Part shown: piece by piece, positions 33,939 to 45,816 of the stretch
How positions within the stretch are numbered: the stretch's first letter is position 1
Layout: the number at the start of each line of letters is the position of its first letter
Assembly (NCBI RefSeq): GCF_964340395.1
Contig: NC_135563.1
Span: forward strand, 16,400,001 to 16,464,000
DNA length: 64,000 bases
Source of the DNA: Glandiceps talaboti
Lineage: Eukaryota > Hemichordata > Enteropneusta > Spengelidae
Direction of reading: 5' to 3'
The notes under the pieces: generated by a model
The model's input: only the letters and a program-made list of their open reading frames with translations
Told to the model about the DNA's origin: nothing
Database searches by the model: none
Program-made: the position numbers and the translations under genes

Positions 33939-34440
33939 AAGCCTCAATGGCTTCCTACCCCACGTAAATTCATGGTAAAATAAACAGTGCCATCTATCGT
34001 AGAGTGAACAACACTGACAGTTTGCAGTTAAAAGCTGTCAGCTTAATATCAAATCACATTTTGTGTATTGGTTGAATTATTTAAGCAATAACCCCCGCCA
34101 AAGGCGGGTATACATCTACTTTTATCTCAAGTCAACTTCAGAAAAATTTATCCTTGTGGTAACCGGAAGGGTAGAATGTTTGAAAGGTTGTACTGATTTG
34201 TAAGAAAATTATGAAAAAAAGAGACATCTTTTGTTTCCTTTTGGCTGTATTAACAAGAGCCACTGACACCAAATATGATTTGAGCAAGAGCATAAAGTTG
34301 TCATTGCTTTCTATGCAATGGAATCGTTCCTTAATAGCCAACCAGAAGCAGTCTACTTTAATATACAACAAGGTGAATAAGAAGAAAACTATTATTTTAG
34401 TGTTTGTACCAACATCAATCGTATGTGTGAGAAGAGAATG

Positions 34441-34675
34441 GATATCGAAGCCCGCCCCCTTGCGGTCGGAGAAGCTTTTAGTATTTAGTTTATAGCCGTC
34501 GCAGCCGTCGTTGTTGTGCGCCCCCAAACAGTCTACCATACATTATTGGAAAATCAAAAATGACTGTACGAACAAATAAATGAGCTCAGAACGAGGTGGT
34601 GATGACGTCATATCCTTATAATAGGGGTTTTCTCATTTTGACAACAGACTTTGGTTCCACGTCAATACAACACAG
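34441..34675 (+). promoter_or_regulatory. YKT6 promoter and probable non-coding first exon
   Basis: A CpG-richer stretch has a GC box (CCCGCCCC, 34451-34458) and a perfect cAMP-response element TGACGTCA (34603-34610), followed by CACAG and donor GTAAGT at 34676. A matching acceptor (CTTTCGCTTTCAG, ending 36255) lies 110 bp before the YKT6 ATG. This implies a 5'UTR exon ending at 34675, a 1.6-kb 5'UTR intron, and a second exon with 5'UTR 36256-36365. Transcription start not located. Confidence 0.55.
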
Positions 34676-35560
34676 GTAAGTGGAAATCTTGCAATTTTCT
34701 TCTACGATTTATGAATTTTGCGTAAATATACGTCCTCTGTTTGCTGTATTGTCGTGAAATATATTCAATAGTGTCCGAAACGTGTAAAGTACCCCGGAAG
34801 CGAATACATAAAGCCATCTCTGCATCCATCAAGATTGAGTTCGCCGACCGTTAAATAATTTTAATAGCCGTGTTATTAATGTTAATATGTCAAACCGTGT
34901 TGTGTTGTTTTTTACTTATGCATGATCTTTGAAGACGAAAGAAATATAAGTATATATTTGAACCAACATAAGTATCTGATATAGGTCAAATAAGAAAACG
35001 GTAGTACACATAATGGGAGATAAAATTAGAAATAACACATTTTGATATTTTACATTAAAAATACACTTCATTCTGTATATGAGACAGTCAGGTCAAGACC
35101 ATGTGTCATTTAGTCCAACAATGCTACTACAAGATGCCCCACAATCGTGACTTTAATATATCAAATAAATATGTATGCAAGATGTATGACCATATGGAAT
35201 CCAGCATATGAAAGGGACAGTATTCAATGAAGTATAGTGCTGAAGAAAATGTTTCCTTTCCGCCCCACCCCCACCCCTTATCCCCCTAACGCTTGCTCCC
35301 GTCAAAACTTGCAAATTCAAAAATTACCAAACTAATTAACCCAAACTGTGAAAGTTTGTATTTTTCTTTGAGTATGACATCCTGATTCCTTAGGGCCCCA
35401 TAACCTTCAAATTACAAGACCGTCATAAAGAAGGTTCAAATGAAGCCATTCCATCATGTGATTCATTTACACTATGGAGACTCCATATTTGTCTGTTGAT
35501 TTTCAAAGATTAGGGGCACACAGTGAATGAAGACATCTCTGTTAGGATCTAGTCCCATGT

Positions 35561-35739
35561 CAAGCTGATTAAAATCTGATGTAGATGTCGGCTAATCGTT
35601 CATTGTTATTTTTATGGTGGCCATCAATTCGAAAATGTAAACATGTATCAGTGTCACAAAGGTCAATTCAAGCAAAAATACTGAGGTAAAATAACAATGA
35701 ACGATTAGCTGACATCTACATCAGATTTTAATCAGATTG
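35561..35739. mobile_element. Mutator-like MITE with 52-bp TIRs and 9-bp target duplication
   Basis: A 179-bp non-coding element in the inferred YKT6 5'UTR intron. Left TIR 35561-35612 and right TIR 35688-35739 match at 50 of 52 positions (shared cores GATTAAAATCTGATGTAGAT and GCTAATCGTTCATTGTTATT). It is flanked by the perfect 9-bp direct repeat GTCCCATGT at 35552-35560 and 35740-35748. Long TIRs with a 9-bp duplication are the hallmark of Mutator (MULE) elements. The intact flanks and near-identical TIRs suggest a fairly young insertion. Confidence 0.85.
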
Positions 35740-35944
35740 GTCCCATGTTTTTTTTTTTAATAGAATGACACCTATGTTAAATACATATACACTCATGTGA
35801 TCACAAGGTACATCTCTGTAATCCTTTTTACTGTTAGTCCATTTCATCCACTAGTTGCACAGAAATAAAGTATTCAAAGGGGATGATGTGTCATAGGCTT
35901 CTATGAAAACTAGTTTATTTCCTATGTAATTTACATATCTTGAT

Positions 35945-36010
35945 GTCAGTGGCCGGTTGGGTAACCACAAGCAGGCCTCTTACTACCACAGTCAGTGTTC
36001 AAGCCCTAGT
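35945..36010 (+). repeat. Possible tRNA-derived SINE head
   Basis: TGGCCGGTTGGGTAA (about 35950) resembles a tRNA box A, and GTTCAAGCCC (35997-36006) fits the box B consensus at a tRNA-like distance of about 47 nt. No intact cloverleaf is apparent, so it is not a tRNA gene; a SINE fragment is the likeliest reading, at low confidence. Confidence 0.3.
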
Positions 36011-36365
36011 CTGGGTTTGATTGAATTTGCCACGCTGTATGTTAAAATAATAGTATTGTTCAGTTTGACTCTACTGAATAACACAGTATCCCTGGGCATA
36101 CTGGTTTCCTCCAGCACTAACACTGAACCCATGAAGGTCAGCTCTTGCTGAATTTCTCAGGAGACATGTTTATAAAAATTATCTAGTTTAAATAAAACTG
36201 GGTGGATATGGCTCAAGAAAATATTTATCAGCATTTCCATCTCTTTCGCTTTCAGTTACGAGTTTGATACAACACCAAGACACTGATTCCGTACAGGAAA
36301 AACATATATTGTGGTGGATTTTATCATCATCCTAGATCCTGTAATAAAAGATTTGACTTGTCAAC

Positions 36366-39300
36366 ATGAAGCTGTATTCATTTACAATTCTGTACAAGGG
36401 CAGTAAAGTATCAACCTTGAAAGCACACTATGATTTATCATCGTTTGGCTATTTTCAGAAATCAAGGTAAGTTTATGTGTTATACTGTATAGTAATAGTA
36501 ATGTCTATGATTGCTGTGAGAAAGGTTAGTTATAAGCAAAAAGTTAACCACATCAAGTTTAATAACAGCTTGAAAAGTAGATGACTGTCAATAACACACT
36601 GAGTGCAGTTTTGACGAGTTGTGTCAATGACAGTGAACTGAGATTCAGTAGTGTTGTAGGCAATGTGAATGTCTGTTTGTGTAGCTGTGTGTGTATGTAT
36701 GTGTGAACATATGCTAGGCCAATTGTCTTGGTATTTGCTGAGGGTGCTACATGGGGTGTCCAGGTTTAGCACAGACAAGTTCTTACTTGTCTGTGTGGTT
36801 AATCTAGTACTATCCCTGCATCAAATCTTAAGATCTCTCTTTACATCTTTCTTTGTGTTCACAGTGATATAAAAGGTAACATTTTATTGTGTGCTACACC
36901 GCTATCAGTGCCTGTAATTTATTTGTGTGAAATTCATAACAAGTCATGTGAGACATGAAAAACACCATGCCACCTAATTGAAACTCTATAGTCTCTGGTT
37001 TTTAAGTTGTTATAATTCAGATAAAATGATGTCTGAAGTTGGTCCATGTCCCTTTTAAAGATTCATTATTGTTCCTGCTTTATGTAACCACTCGCTACAA
37101 CCACATCAGCAGAAAAGCAGTGATGAATGTTTCAGTCTCTGATATAGTCCATGGTCTAAATCTAGGGCCATAAACACATGTGACAGTATTGAATTATACA
37201 TATGTATAGATGTCAGGGGGATTAGTGTTTATTACATCCATTCCTGCTTTGTCTGTCAAAACATAATTACATTGTTACATAACCCAGAAAATATGCCAGC
37301 AGACAGAATGTTAACATTGTAGTCTCCCTTAGGTGAGTGTGGCGTGATATCAAATGTTCAAAAAAAATTCCGTATTCATAGATTTTGACATTGTCATTAT
37401 GTGAAGATAGGTTTTTTAAAAGGCTCTGCCTACTAGCAAGTTATGTAAACAATTTGTCATGATTTTAAAGTTATAGTCAAAGTGTCTCAATTTGTCTGTA
37501 CCAATGTTGTGAAGCCTGTAGTTTTTTCAGTATTTCATATACAGATTGAACTAATATCTTTTCTAAATCTAATAAAATTAACATAAATTACCATATAATC
37601 CAAATGGGTAACATTTAAGTGGCCCAAGCTGAGTTAATATGTTTTTGGGGTTTATTTTTTTTTCTGCATATTAAAACTTACTCACAGTATTCCACTTACT
37701 AATGTGTACTTCACCATCATTTGCAATTGACTGAACTCAAACCTAATATAGAATATTACGATCAAATGATGTAATTTATTATATGTATCAAAAACTATAC
37801 AGGAACTTCCTACTATGCAATCAACAGTTATAACAATGGCAGAACACAAATTGTAATGTCATATAAGGTATGCCTCAATATAGACATACTAGAATATTTT
37901 AAATGACATGTTTTATTTGTATAAAGTAATTTAATTTCAGTAAAAAGCTGATAAAGTCAGCTTGTGCCACTTAATTATAAAGCAAAAGTAACTTCTTTTA
38001 TACCTAAGTATTGTTAAATAAATTTTTTTGATTGTCAAATTTTTGCAGAAATGAGCAGATGTATTTTTGTATCAACACATGATTTGCAATGCTATGTTTA
38101 TCCGAACAGATGGTTGTATGTACAATACAGACATCCAGTTGGACAAATGAATAATTTTGTTTTGTTTTTATATGTATGTTTGAAGGGTAAACAAACAGAA
38201 TTTTTATGTCAGCCTGTGTTTGAAAGGTAAATTACAACCATTGTGTTTTCTTTTCTTTTGCAATGTACACAGTGCACAGGAGTTCATGAAATTTACAAGT
38301 CAGATTATTATAGAAAGAACTATGACTGCACAGAGGACGTCAGTCAAACAGGAAGGTAAGTCAATTATTACTTAATTGTAATTGTCATGTGGATTTGATG
38401 TACGCAAAGTAGTATTGACTGACATGCAAACTGGAAATATGTACCTATATATGTATTGTGTTTTATGTTTTGACAACTGCTGGAAAATAAATATATTCTT
38501 GTTATTATATTATATTATATTGGATTACAGTACATACTATGTTATATTATATTATATTATATTATATTATATTATATTATATTATATTTTATTACATTGC
38601 ATTGGATTACACTGCATTACATTACATTATATTACATTACATTACATTACATTGTTTTATAATGCTTAGATGAGCTGTTTCTATAATTATTCATGCATAG
38701 AGGAGTGTTCTTACCTAAACTTTTCACTGCTGTGTTGAGCCATCCATGGTAAAACTTGTCAGTATTTAAAACCATGTATAAACAGACTATTTAGTTTAAA
38801 AACACAATGATTCTTTTATTACTGTTATGTTATTTACTTACCATATAAATTATTACACAAGTCAAAAGTTAATTTAATGCAAAATATGCAAAACAAGCCT
38901 GAAGGAGATGCAAAAAGGAAAAAGGAAATATGTGAAAATGAGTCATAAATGAAGCACACTTACATAGCCTCACACATATGGCAGTCATTACTGTAAGATG
39001 GATTAGATTGAGAAACAAATTCTGAAAAGTTATGTATCATTCTTGGTAAGTTGGTGTTACGACATGTCAGTAAATTGTTTGGGACATGAAACAAAATTGG
39101 CAGAGAGAACAGTTCAGTGGAGCATTCTCTTAATAATTTCAAATTTGAAAGTTAGAGAGGAATCAGTGTTCACTTTAATATAGCTTGCTGGTCAATTTAT
39201 TGTGTTCATTGACAATTTGTACTGTTGTATATTCCAGATTACATGTGCCATGCCTACATTCGTTCAGATTCTCTAGCTGGTGTTCTTATAGGAGATCATG

Positions 39301-40579
39301 AGTATCCACAACGAGTAGCCTTCACAGTCCTAAACAAAGTTCTTGATCAGTTTGCAACAGAAGTTCCATCTCATCTATGGCCCAATGCATCACAAAAGTA
39401 AGATTTTATACTATCATGGCATAGCTTTGTTGGCTGTTTGGGTATAGTCTGTAAGATATGATGCATTGTGCCTTGCTATCAACCACTTCAGTTGAGAAGT
39501 GTGACAGGGCTGAACAACAAGATGTATCTTACAGTCTAGTTAGGGTACTGCCTTTTTCATATGTCTATGTGTAAAGACACCATGTCCTGTATCAGATAAG
39601 ATGAATTTGTGATAACACAGCAAATAGTACAAGCTAAAGAATTCCAGTAACCTTGGTATTACATACAGAAAGTGTTCAGAGTGATTTATGGAAGTTTTAG
39701 CTGTCTTCTCATAGATGTTTGAAGGTACAAATTGTTCTGGATACATTTACCTTTTACACAGATTTTTAAATACTGGTAATCTCATGTCCTAAGTCAGACC
39801 ACTAAACAAGTTCTGATGTCCTACCTGAGGTTGCAGTCAGAAGGCTGTTCCTCAAATCTGTCAAGTGGGCTAATGAGTAGTCTTTGAAACAGCATAAAGG
39901 TTAGGAGGTTTATTTTTAATAGGGCCTAAATATGATTATAAAAAATGATAATCATGATAAAATCATCACTTGTGAATGAAAATAACAAAGAAGCTTTTAA
40001 AAAGTTATGAGATCGTATGTAGATGAAGTAGAAAAAATTAATTACTGTCATCTTTGTTTGATTACAGTGATATCAAATTTGAGGGATTGGAGGCTACCAT
40101 GCAGAAATACCAGGTAAATGTCAACATGGCTCGTTCAATTTACTACTGCATTGCTAAAATTACCACTATGGTTTTAACAGAATTGATTCTTGTTTAAATT
40201 TTAACAATCAAGAAAATACAGATAGCAGTGTGAGAAATTGAAGTATGCAACTTGCTTATCATTATCTGAGTAATGTTCTTGACACTCGTCACTCGTCCCA
40301 AGACATGAATAAGGTCTATATGTATAACAGTGTTTTTACTAAACTTTTGAAATCCCGGTAACTTAATTTGATGCATAGATTTGTATACATTGCGTCATAA
40401 ACACTAAATTTTATGTTATTACAGAATCCAAGGGAGGCTGATGCAATGACGAAAGTGCAGGCTGAATTAGATGAAACTAAAGTCATCATGGTGAGTCCAT
40501 GTTGCGTTTCTAAGTACAGGTCATCGCTTTTCTTTACTTTCATCTTATGAAATGACTGTCTGTATGAAGGGGAGAAATG

Positions 40580-40641
<62 letters not shown>

Positions 40642-41258
40642 ACGTGCACGTGCACGCGCACATGCATGTGTGCATGGATAGATGGATGTTCTGTGTATAT
40701 ACCATATGCCAGAGACTGCTAAAGACATTGGCTAATACATATCTGTGATTGATTTCAGCATAACACAATAGAAGCTGTTCTACAGAGAGGTGAGAAGTTA
40801 GACGACCTTGTAGACAAATCAGCAGATCTCAGCATGCAGTCCAAAGCTTTCTACAAAACAGTAAGTGTACAATGTACTTACATATAACCCAATATTATTA
40901 ACGTAGATGTCATTCAAACGTTAGTATCATTCAAGTGTTAGTATCCCTAAGTCAGCATCCCAAAACAATCTCTAAAGCAACTCTCTCGGAGAGTTTCAGC
41001 ACCTGGTACTTTCTTTAGTGTGATAAACATTGAATTTTATGTAATCCTAAAAAAATATGTAGTTGTGTCTTCAGCATAGATGTTTATAACTGTTGTGGCC
41101 AATACTTGTCTGCAGTAGAAAATTACAACTGTTGACCCTTGTCAGAAAAAAGTAGAACTTTGAAAGTTGTTTGTTATTTATAATTTATATAACTTATTTT
41201 CCTTCTTTCTATGTTATTACAGGCTCGCAAGACTAACCAGTGTTGTGTTATTCTATGA
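36366..41258 (+). CDS. YKT6: R-SNARE YKT6 (longin-type, prenylated), 7 exons
   Basis: Vesicle-fusion R-SNARE acting in ER-Golgi, endosomal and autophagosome traffic. Exons: 36366-36466, 38273-38355, 39238-39397, 40068-40113, 40425-40490, 40759-40860, 41223-41258; 594 nt, 197 aa (human 198), in phase throughout. The longin domain starts [13 protein letters not shown] and includes [30 protein letters not shown] and [14 protein letters not shown]. The SNARE core runs from [20 protein letters not shown] through [15 protein letters not shown], with the zero-layer arginine at R162. There is no transmembrane segment; the protein ends QCCVIL, with a prenylation Cys194 and an adjacent Cys193. Vertebrate and yeast proteins end in Met; the Leu here would favour geranylgeranyl transfer. 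A candidate poly(A) signal is AATAAA at 41688. Probable 5'UTR exon ends at 34675. Confidence 0.97.
37640..37850. repeat. Diverged dispersed repeat, family B copy 2
   Basis: Counterpart of 16441-16700 in the same orientation, in YKT6 intron 1. See shared blocks CCATCATTTGCAATTGA, ACTCAAACCT and GCAATCAAC. Unknown class. Confidence 0.5.
38502..38654. repeat. Pentanucleotide repeats (TTATA)n then (ATTAC)n
   Basis: About 150 bp of imperfect 5-bp repeats in YKT6 intron 2. The repeat gives a false open frame. Confidence 0.9.
39445..39538. mobile_element. Short TIR element, TAGTCTGTAAGATA family, copy 2
   Basis: 94 bp starting TAGTCTGTAAGATATGATGC and ending GATGTATCTTACAGTCTA, in YKT6 intron 3. 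Shares the GGCTGAACAAC inner motif with the other copies. Confidence 0.6.
40579..40640. repeat. (TG)n microsatellite
   Basis: Long TG run followed by CACGTGCACGTGCACGCGCA-like purine-pyrimidine alternation, in YKT6 intron 5. The alternating stretch has Z-DNA-forming potential. Confidence 0.95.
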
Positions 41259-43535
41259 AGTGATCGATGCAATACAGTCAGACATCAAACATTTTGTATG
41301 CACTATAACCTCACTATAACTAACAACATTAGGGTAAAAATAATAATTTATAATGACAAAATGCTTGTTTAGATCTATACCATTACCAATAAACTTCCTC
41401 CCCCAATTTGTTACTTGAAGTGAGACTATAGTGGCATACACGATCTTGCTCCCACTAACTTCAGTAACTACCAGTATAGGGGGCAACTTTGATATTTTGT
41501 GTAATGTGAAAAATCTGACAATAGCTGATGCTGGCTTCCAAGTGTATAATTGGTGTGCTTTGTCATGAAGCTTGGAGTCTGTGTTTTCACATCAGTATGT
41601 AGTAACTATGTCAAACTACCTTAGATGGTAATAGATTAGAGCACCTACATGCCCCTGTGTGTGCCCCCCCCCCCCCACCACACAGAAAATAAAGAGATAG
41701 TCCCATATTTTACGTATTGACAAAAGAGTATTTCTGTGTATATGTCATCCAGAACTTTTTAATACACAGGGTTAGCCCCCACTATTCTGTAATGGCTAGA
41801 TCAAAGTTATTGTCGATGGTTATAGGAAATTAATGCACATGTAATATACTATGAGCGTCCTACTGATTGCTAATTTCCACATGTTGTATAGCCTGTAATG
41901 AGATCATCGGTCTGGGCTTACCAGCCTGTCCTAATAGTGATTGTAATGAATATGTTGCCAGACCAGGTGTCAAAATTGTCTGCATGGTTTGAAATTTAGC
42001 ATGAAATTGTATTTGAAATAAGATGTGACAATGACAACCCTCTTTGGTTTCACTAGTGTACCATACTAAGTGTGAAAGGTTGTTATTCTTAACTCCAGCT
42101 ATGTAATATGGATGCTAATTTTATATGTTAGTTAACAAAGTATTTGATAATGCCGAGACAGAAACAAAGAATGGTGGGTCGATCATAAACTAGATACTTA
42201 TTTATAATTGAGCTAGGGTGTTATATTTAGTGTTGGTTTAAAGATAGGAATAGGGATGGACCCCATAACTAAATGTAAAACCTTACAGTATCGCATGATC
42301 TTTGCATAGACACTTTTTATTTGCTTTGTAATTATAATGTAGTTGATATGATTTATGATTTATTTTCGTTACGTTTCTAAGAGAAACTTTAAGATTTGTT
42401 TAAAAATATCACACAAGTGAAGAATAGCAATACAAAGATAATATTATGAAAATGGTTAATACAAAACTCAGAATGAAATGCTGTTGGGATGTCATTAATA
42501 TCAGATGAAATGATTATGTTAACAACTAGTGGAAACCATGAATGAAAGGGGTGTAGACTATTTCAGCAACCTGTCAAAAGTTATGAAACACAAAAGTTTG
42601 CACAGCTTTTGTGTCTGCTTTTTAACCTACGGATTTCTTAACCAGAGGATGGAACAATTCAAATTCTTTTATTATACGTTGCAGTGAGACACTGTGATAG
42701 TGACAAATACATGTATCTCCATTTTTCAGATAGCTACTAAATTTCTTAAGTTGTCCCTCGTGTAGTGGCATTTCCTTGTGATATTTGTTTGATGTTTATC
42801 AAACTGGCATGAAATGAAGCAATAATGATTTTGTCTTTTGTTAAGAAAAACAGGATTGGACTAGAACTCGATGGATGATAGCTTCTTTTAAATCTTACTG
42901 AAACGGCAAAGATTATTTAACAAGTTGTATTTAGTTTGAAAAAATGAGTCAGATATTAATATGTGATATTGGACAAGCTTTAAAATACAGTATCCATCAA
43001 TGTCAAGTAAACTGCCATGTCTTTTTTCACTGTCTAAAACATTAAATTGTCTTCATAAGGTGACCTGTATCGCTCTGATTAATAAAATAATCCAAGAAAA
43101 TCTCAGAAATAAATTTCCATGTGAATACAATAATTTTTTTTTATAAATGGGAGTTGAATAGTCAGTGATTTAACTTAGAATATTAATGATACTATGAGGA
43201 AGTAGACAATGAATGTATATATTTATTTATGTTAACCAATTGTTGTCAAATTGTCAGTGAAGAGATGACTAAATGTAGTATTTGATGGCCATGATAACTG
43301 AAAACATTAATCTTAGTAATCTGTGTACAGTCACCAGTGTTCATTTGTACATTTTTTGTAACCTCTGCTTCCATTTTTGTCCTTTATTTGATCTTTGTTT
43401 TCTTTAGATTTATGTAAAGATTTTAAATTGATGTGAATTTAGGAGTTAGACATAGTACAAGATGAAGTCAGTTTTAAAAGACGAAATTGCTGTACATAGA
43501 TGTGAATGTCAGATATAGGATCACAGCAACTCAAA

Positions 43536-43896
43536 TTTAAAGGTGCACTTGTTGTAACTTGAGTATTATTTTTGTGATGAGACAACCAACAATATATTCA
43601 CAGAAAACTGTTAAAATATATCAATAATTAGACATTGTAAATGTTACATGTAATTAGAGGCCAATTTCATTCATAAGCAGGACAGTAACAGGTTCAAACT
43701 GAGCACTGAATTTAGGGTACTGACCCAAACATCAATTTGTTTAGTTTAGTTACTTTCTATGTGTACTGCTATACAAATATGTTTACTCACAGGTGATTCA
43801 AATACTGTGCAGGGTGTACAATACTATTAGCAAGTAATTGTATCTAACAAAACACTTTCAAAAAGTGTTTCAGTTGCAGCCAGTGTAGCTTTAAAG
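43536..43896. mobile_element. MITE-like element, family A (in duplication copy 1)
   Basis: About 361 bp. Ends TTTAAAGGTGCACTTGTTGT and its imperfect inverse AGCCAGTGTAGCTTTAAAG; arms match at about 19 of 24 positions. Non-coding; no reliable target duplication seen. Confidence 0.65.
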
Positions 43897-45137
43897 ACTA
43901 CATGTAATATTCAATGTCAAAAATTCAACTGTAGTATGACAAGGGTGATGTAAGTTTAAAATAGTTGACATAAATGAGAGTATAAAAGACAGTGAACTTG
44001 ATATTTCACTGGAATTGTCCTAAGTACAAGATGATCTGAGGTGAAGTGCATGTTGTGTGAGCATGTGTGATTTTAAAATTCTTTTGTTTTTATTTCTCTC
44101 TGTGAATGATGTATGTTGACACATAGCCTGACATTGGTAATAAATGAAACACAAAGTTACATTATGCTGTACTTTGCAATACATGTACAAACCAGGGCTT
44201 CCCACAGTTGTTGTCTGCATCTATGTATGCATGATATTTTTGAAACATTTACTGTGTTGGTGCCTCATGTCAATTTGTCATGAATAATTAGCAAATTTTT
44301 GCAATACATGTATGTATGTATGTGTGTGTGTGTGTGTGTGTGTGTAGAAGTGTTTCAATATGAGAAGGAACTTTTGAAAAACAAAATTAAAAGCTATTAC
44401 ACATGATATCGTTGGATGGAGACTTGGGGACTGAAAATGCTTGTTTATGTATTCATTGTTAAGACATATTGGCAATAGTGGTTTTTGCATGACGTTTCTT
44501 TTGCACTGATATCACATTTCCAAGTCCATTGTAAATGAACCATTGTTACGATACAGGTTAGACTTCCATAGCACCCACCCCCTCAAAATTGTAGAACAAA
44601 CATCAGATCTACGGTACTACTTATAGAAAATGTGGCAAGCCAGTGACAAAGTCAAGTGTTTAGGTTGGGATGTGTGGTTTGGTCAATAAAAGTATACCAT
44701 TGTGATTGCATAACAGGTGGGGGACCCAAATGAGGTCTTTCCTTTCTTACTTGTCTGTGACATACTGTGAACCTTGACATGCCATTGTCATAGGTCAAAG
44801 CTACACATATTTTTGTGCCCCATTGACCAAGAAAAGAAAAAATGATGTGCCAAAGAAAGGAAAGAAATCAAATTTCAGACTTGTATGTATGCAGTGACTG
44901 AAATATGTAGAGTATTTCAACATTGTAACAGGTGTATGCATCAAATGCTGTTTTTTCCCCCCATACATTTACTAGAAATTGCAATGCATAGTGACTGTTC
45001 TTTGTATTGGTGGCACTTGAATGCAGTTTATTTTACATTAGTCTTCAGATGCAATATTGCTTGAGTCAATTGACTACATGTTTGTACAAATGATTCTTAA
45101 TGTCAGGTGGGCAATATTGTAGAGTAAGTGTGGTCAA

Positions 45138-45318
45138 TGCAACTAGAGGATGTTTGGTGATGCACTCCCCATTGTGGGATGTCAGTATGTTTGGTGATGC
45201 ATTAGTAATGTTGTAGGACTGTCAGTATGTTGGGTGATGCATTAGTAATGTCTTAGGACTGTTGGTATGTTGGGTGATGCATTAATAATTTTGCAGGGCT
45301 GTCATAATGTTGGAGTAT
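45138..45318. repeat. ~47-bp minisatellite, four units
   Basis: Units built on TGTT(T/G)GGTGATGCA, TTAGTAATG and GTAGGACTGTCAG. The sister copy (48738-48861) has three units, so unit number changed after the segmental duplication. Confidence 0.8.
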
Positions 45319-45784
45319 TAGTCCATATTACAATCTATGAAGTATATTTTTCTGTAACTCAAGTGAAATAAATGTACCTTCAAACAACATTCAAAGTGTG
45401 TTGTTAATTTTGTTGGATACCAGTTCCAGTTTCAGTGGCATGGCACATTCTGTATGTATGCAATCTCCTGACAAGCCTCTTCAATCATCTCTGAACACAT
45501 GCGTAAATTTAAATGTCACATTTCTCCATCTAAATTCTTTGTGTAGGACACTAGATTACTAGAACATGATCATTGATGCAATCATTGCTAGTATTTCATT
45601 AATTTCTGCATCACAGTACAGATTTATGAAGTAGAACCAAATGCTGTTTCTTACAGTTTAATGTAAGTAGCTGGTGTCTGTAATCAATACATTTGTTTTA
45701 AAATTTTATATATTGAATTTAAATTTTATTTCAAATTAATGAACTCAATGAAAATTTTTCTTTCAATTTCAAATAGTATGTATG

Positions 45785-45816
<32 letters not shown>

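Larger units (their letters stand above)
30883..34440. other. PANK 3'UTR and PANK / YKT6 intergenic region
   Basis: No exon was recognised. It contains short tandem repeats (31284-31327, a 17-bp unit based on GGTCAAAGTTCATCAAG; and 31685-31750, three ATGTCCATT(G/T)CGAC-like units). Candidate PANK poly(A) signals (AATAAA) lie at 32799, 32875 and 33636. Also present are four ATTGGT (inverted CCAAT) motifs within about 32425-32580, a TIR element (32936-33365), a CA microsatellite and a LINE fragment. Several open frames here only translate simple repeats. Confidence 0.55.

Noticed and set aside
40316-40768. 150-codon minus-strand frame rich in His/Thr
   Set aside because: Runs through the TG microsatellite and overlaps YKT6 exons 5 and 6 on the opposite strand.
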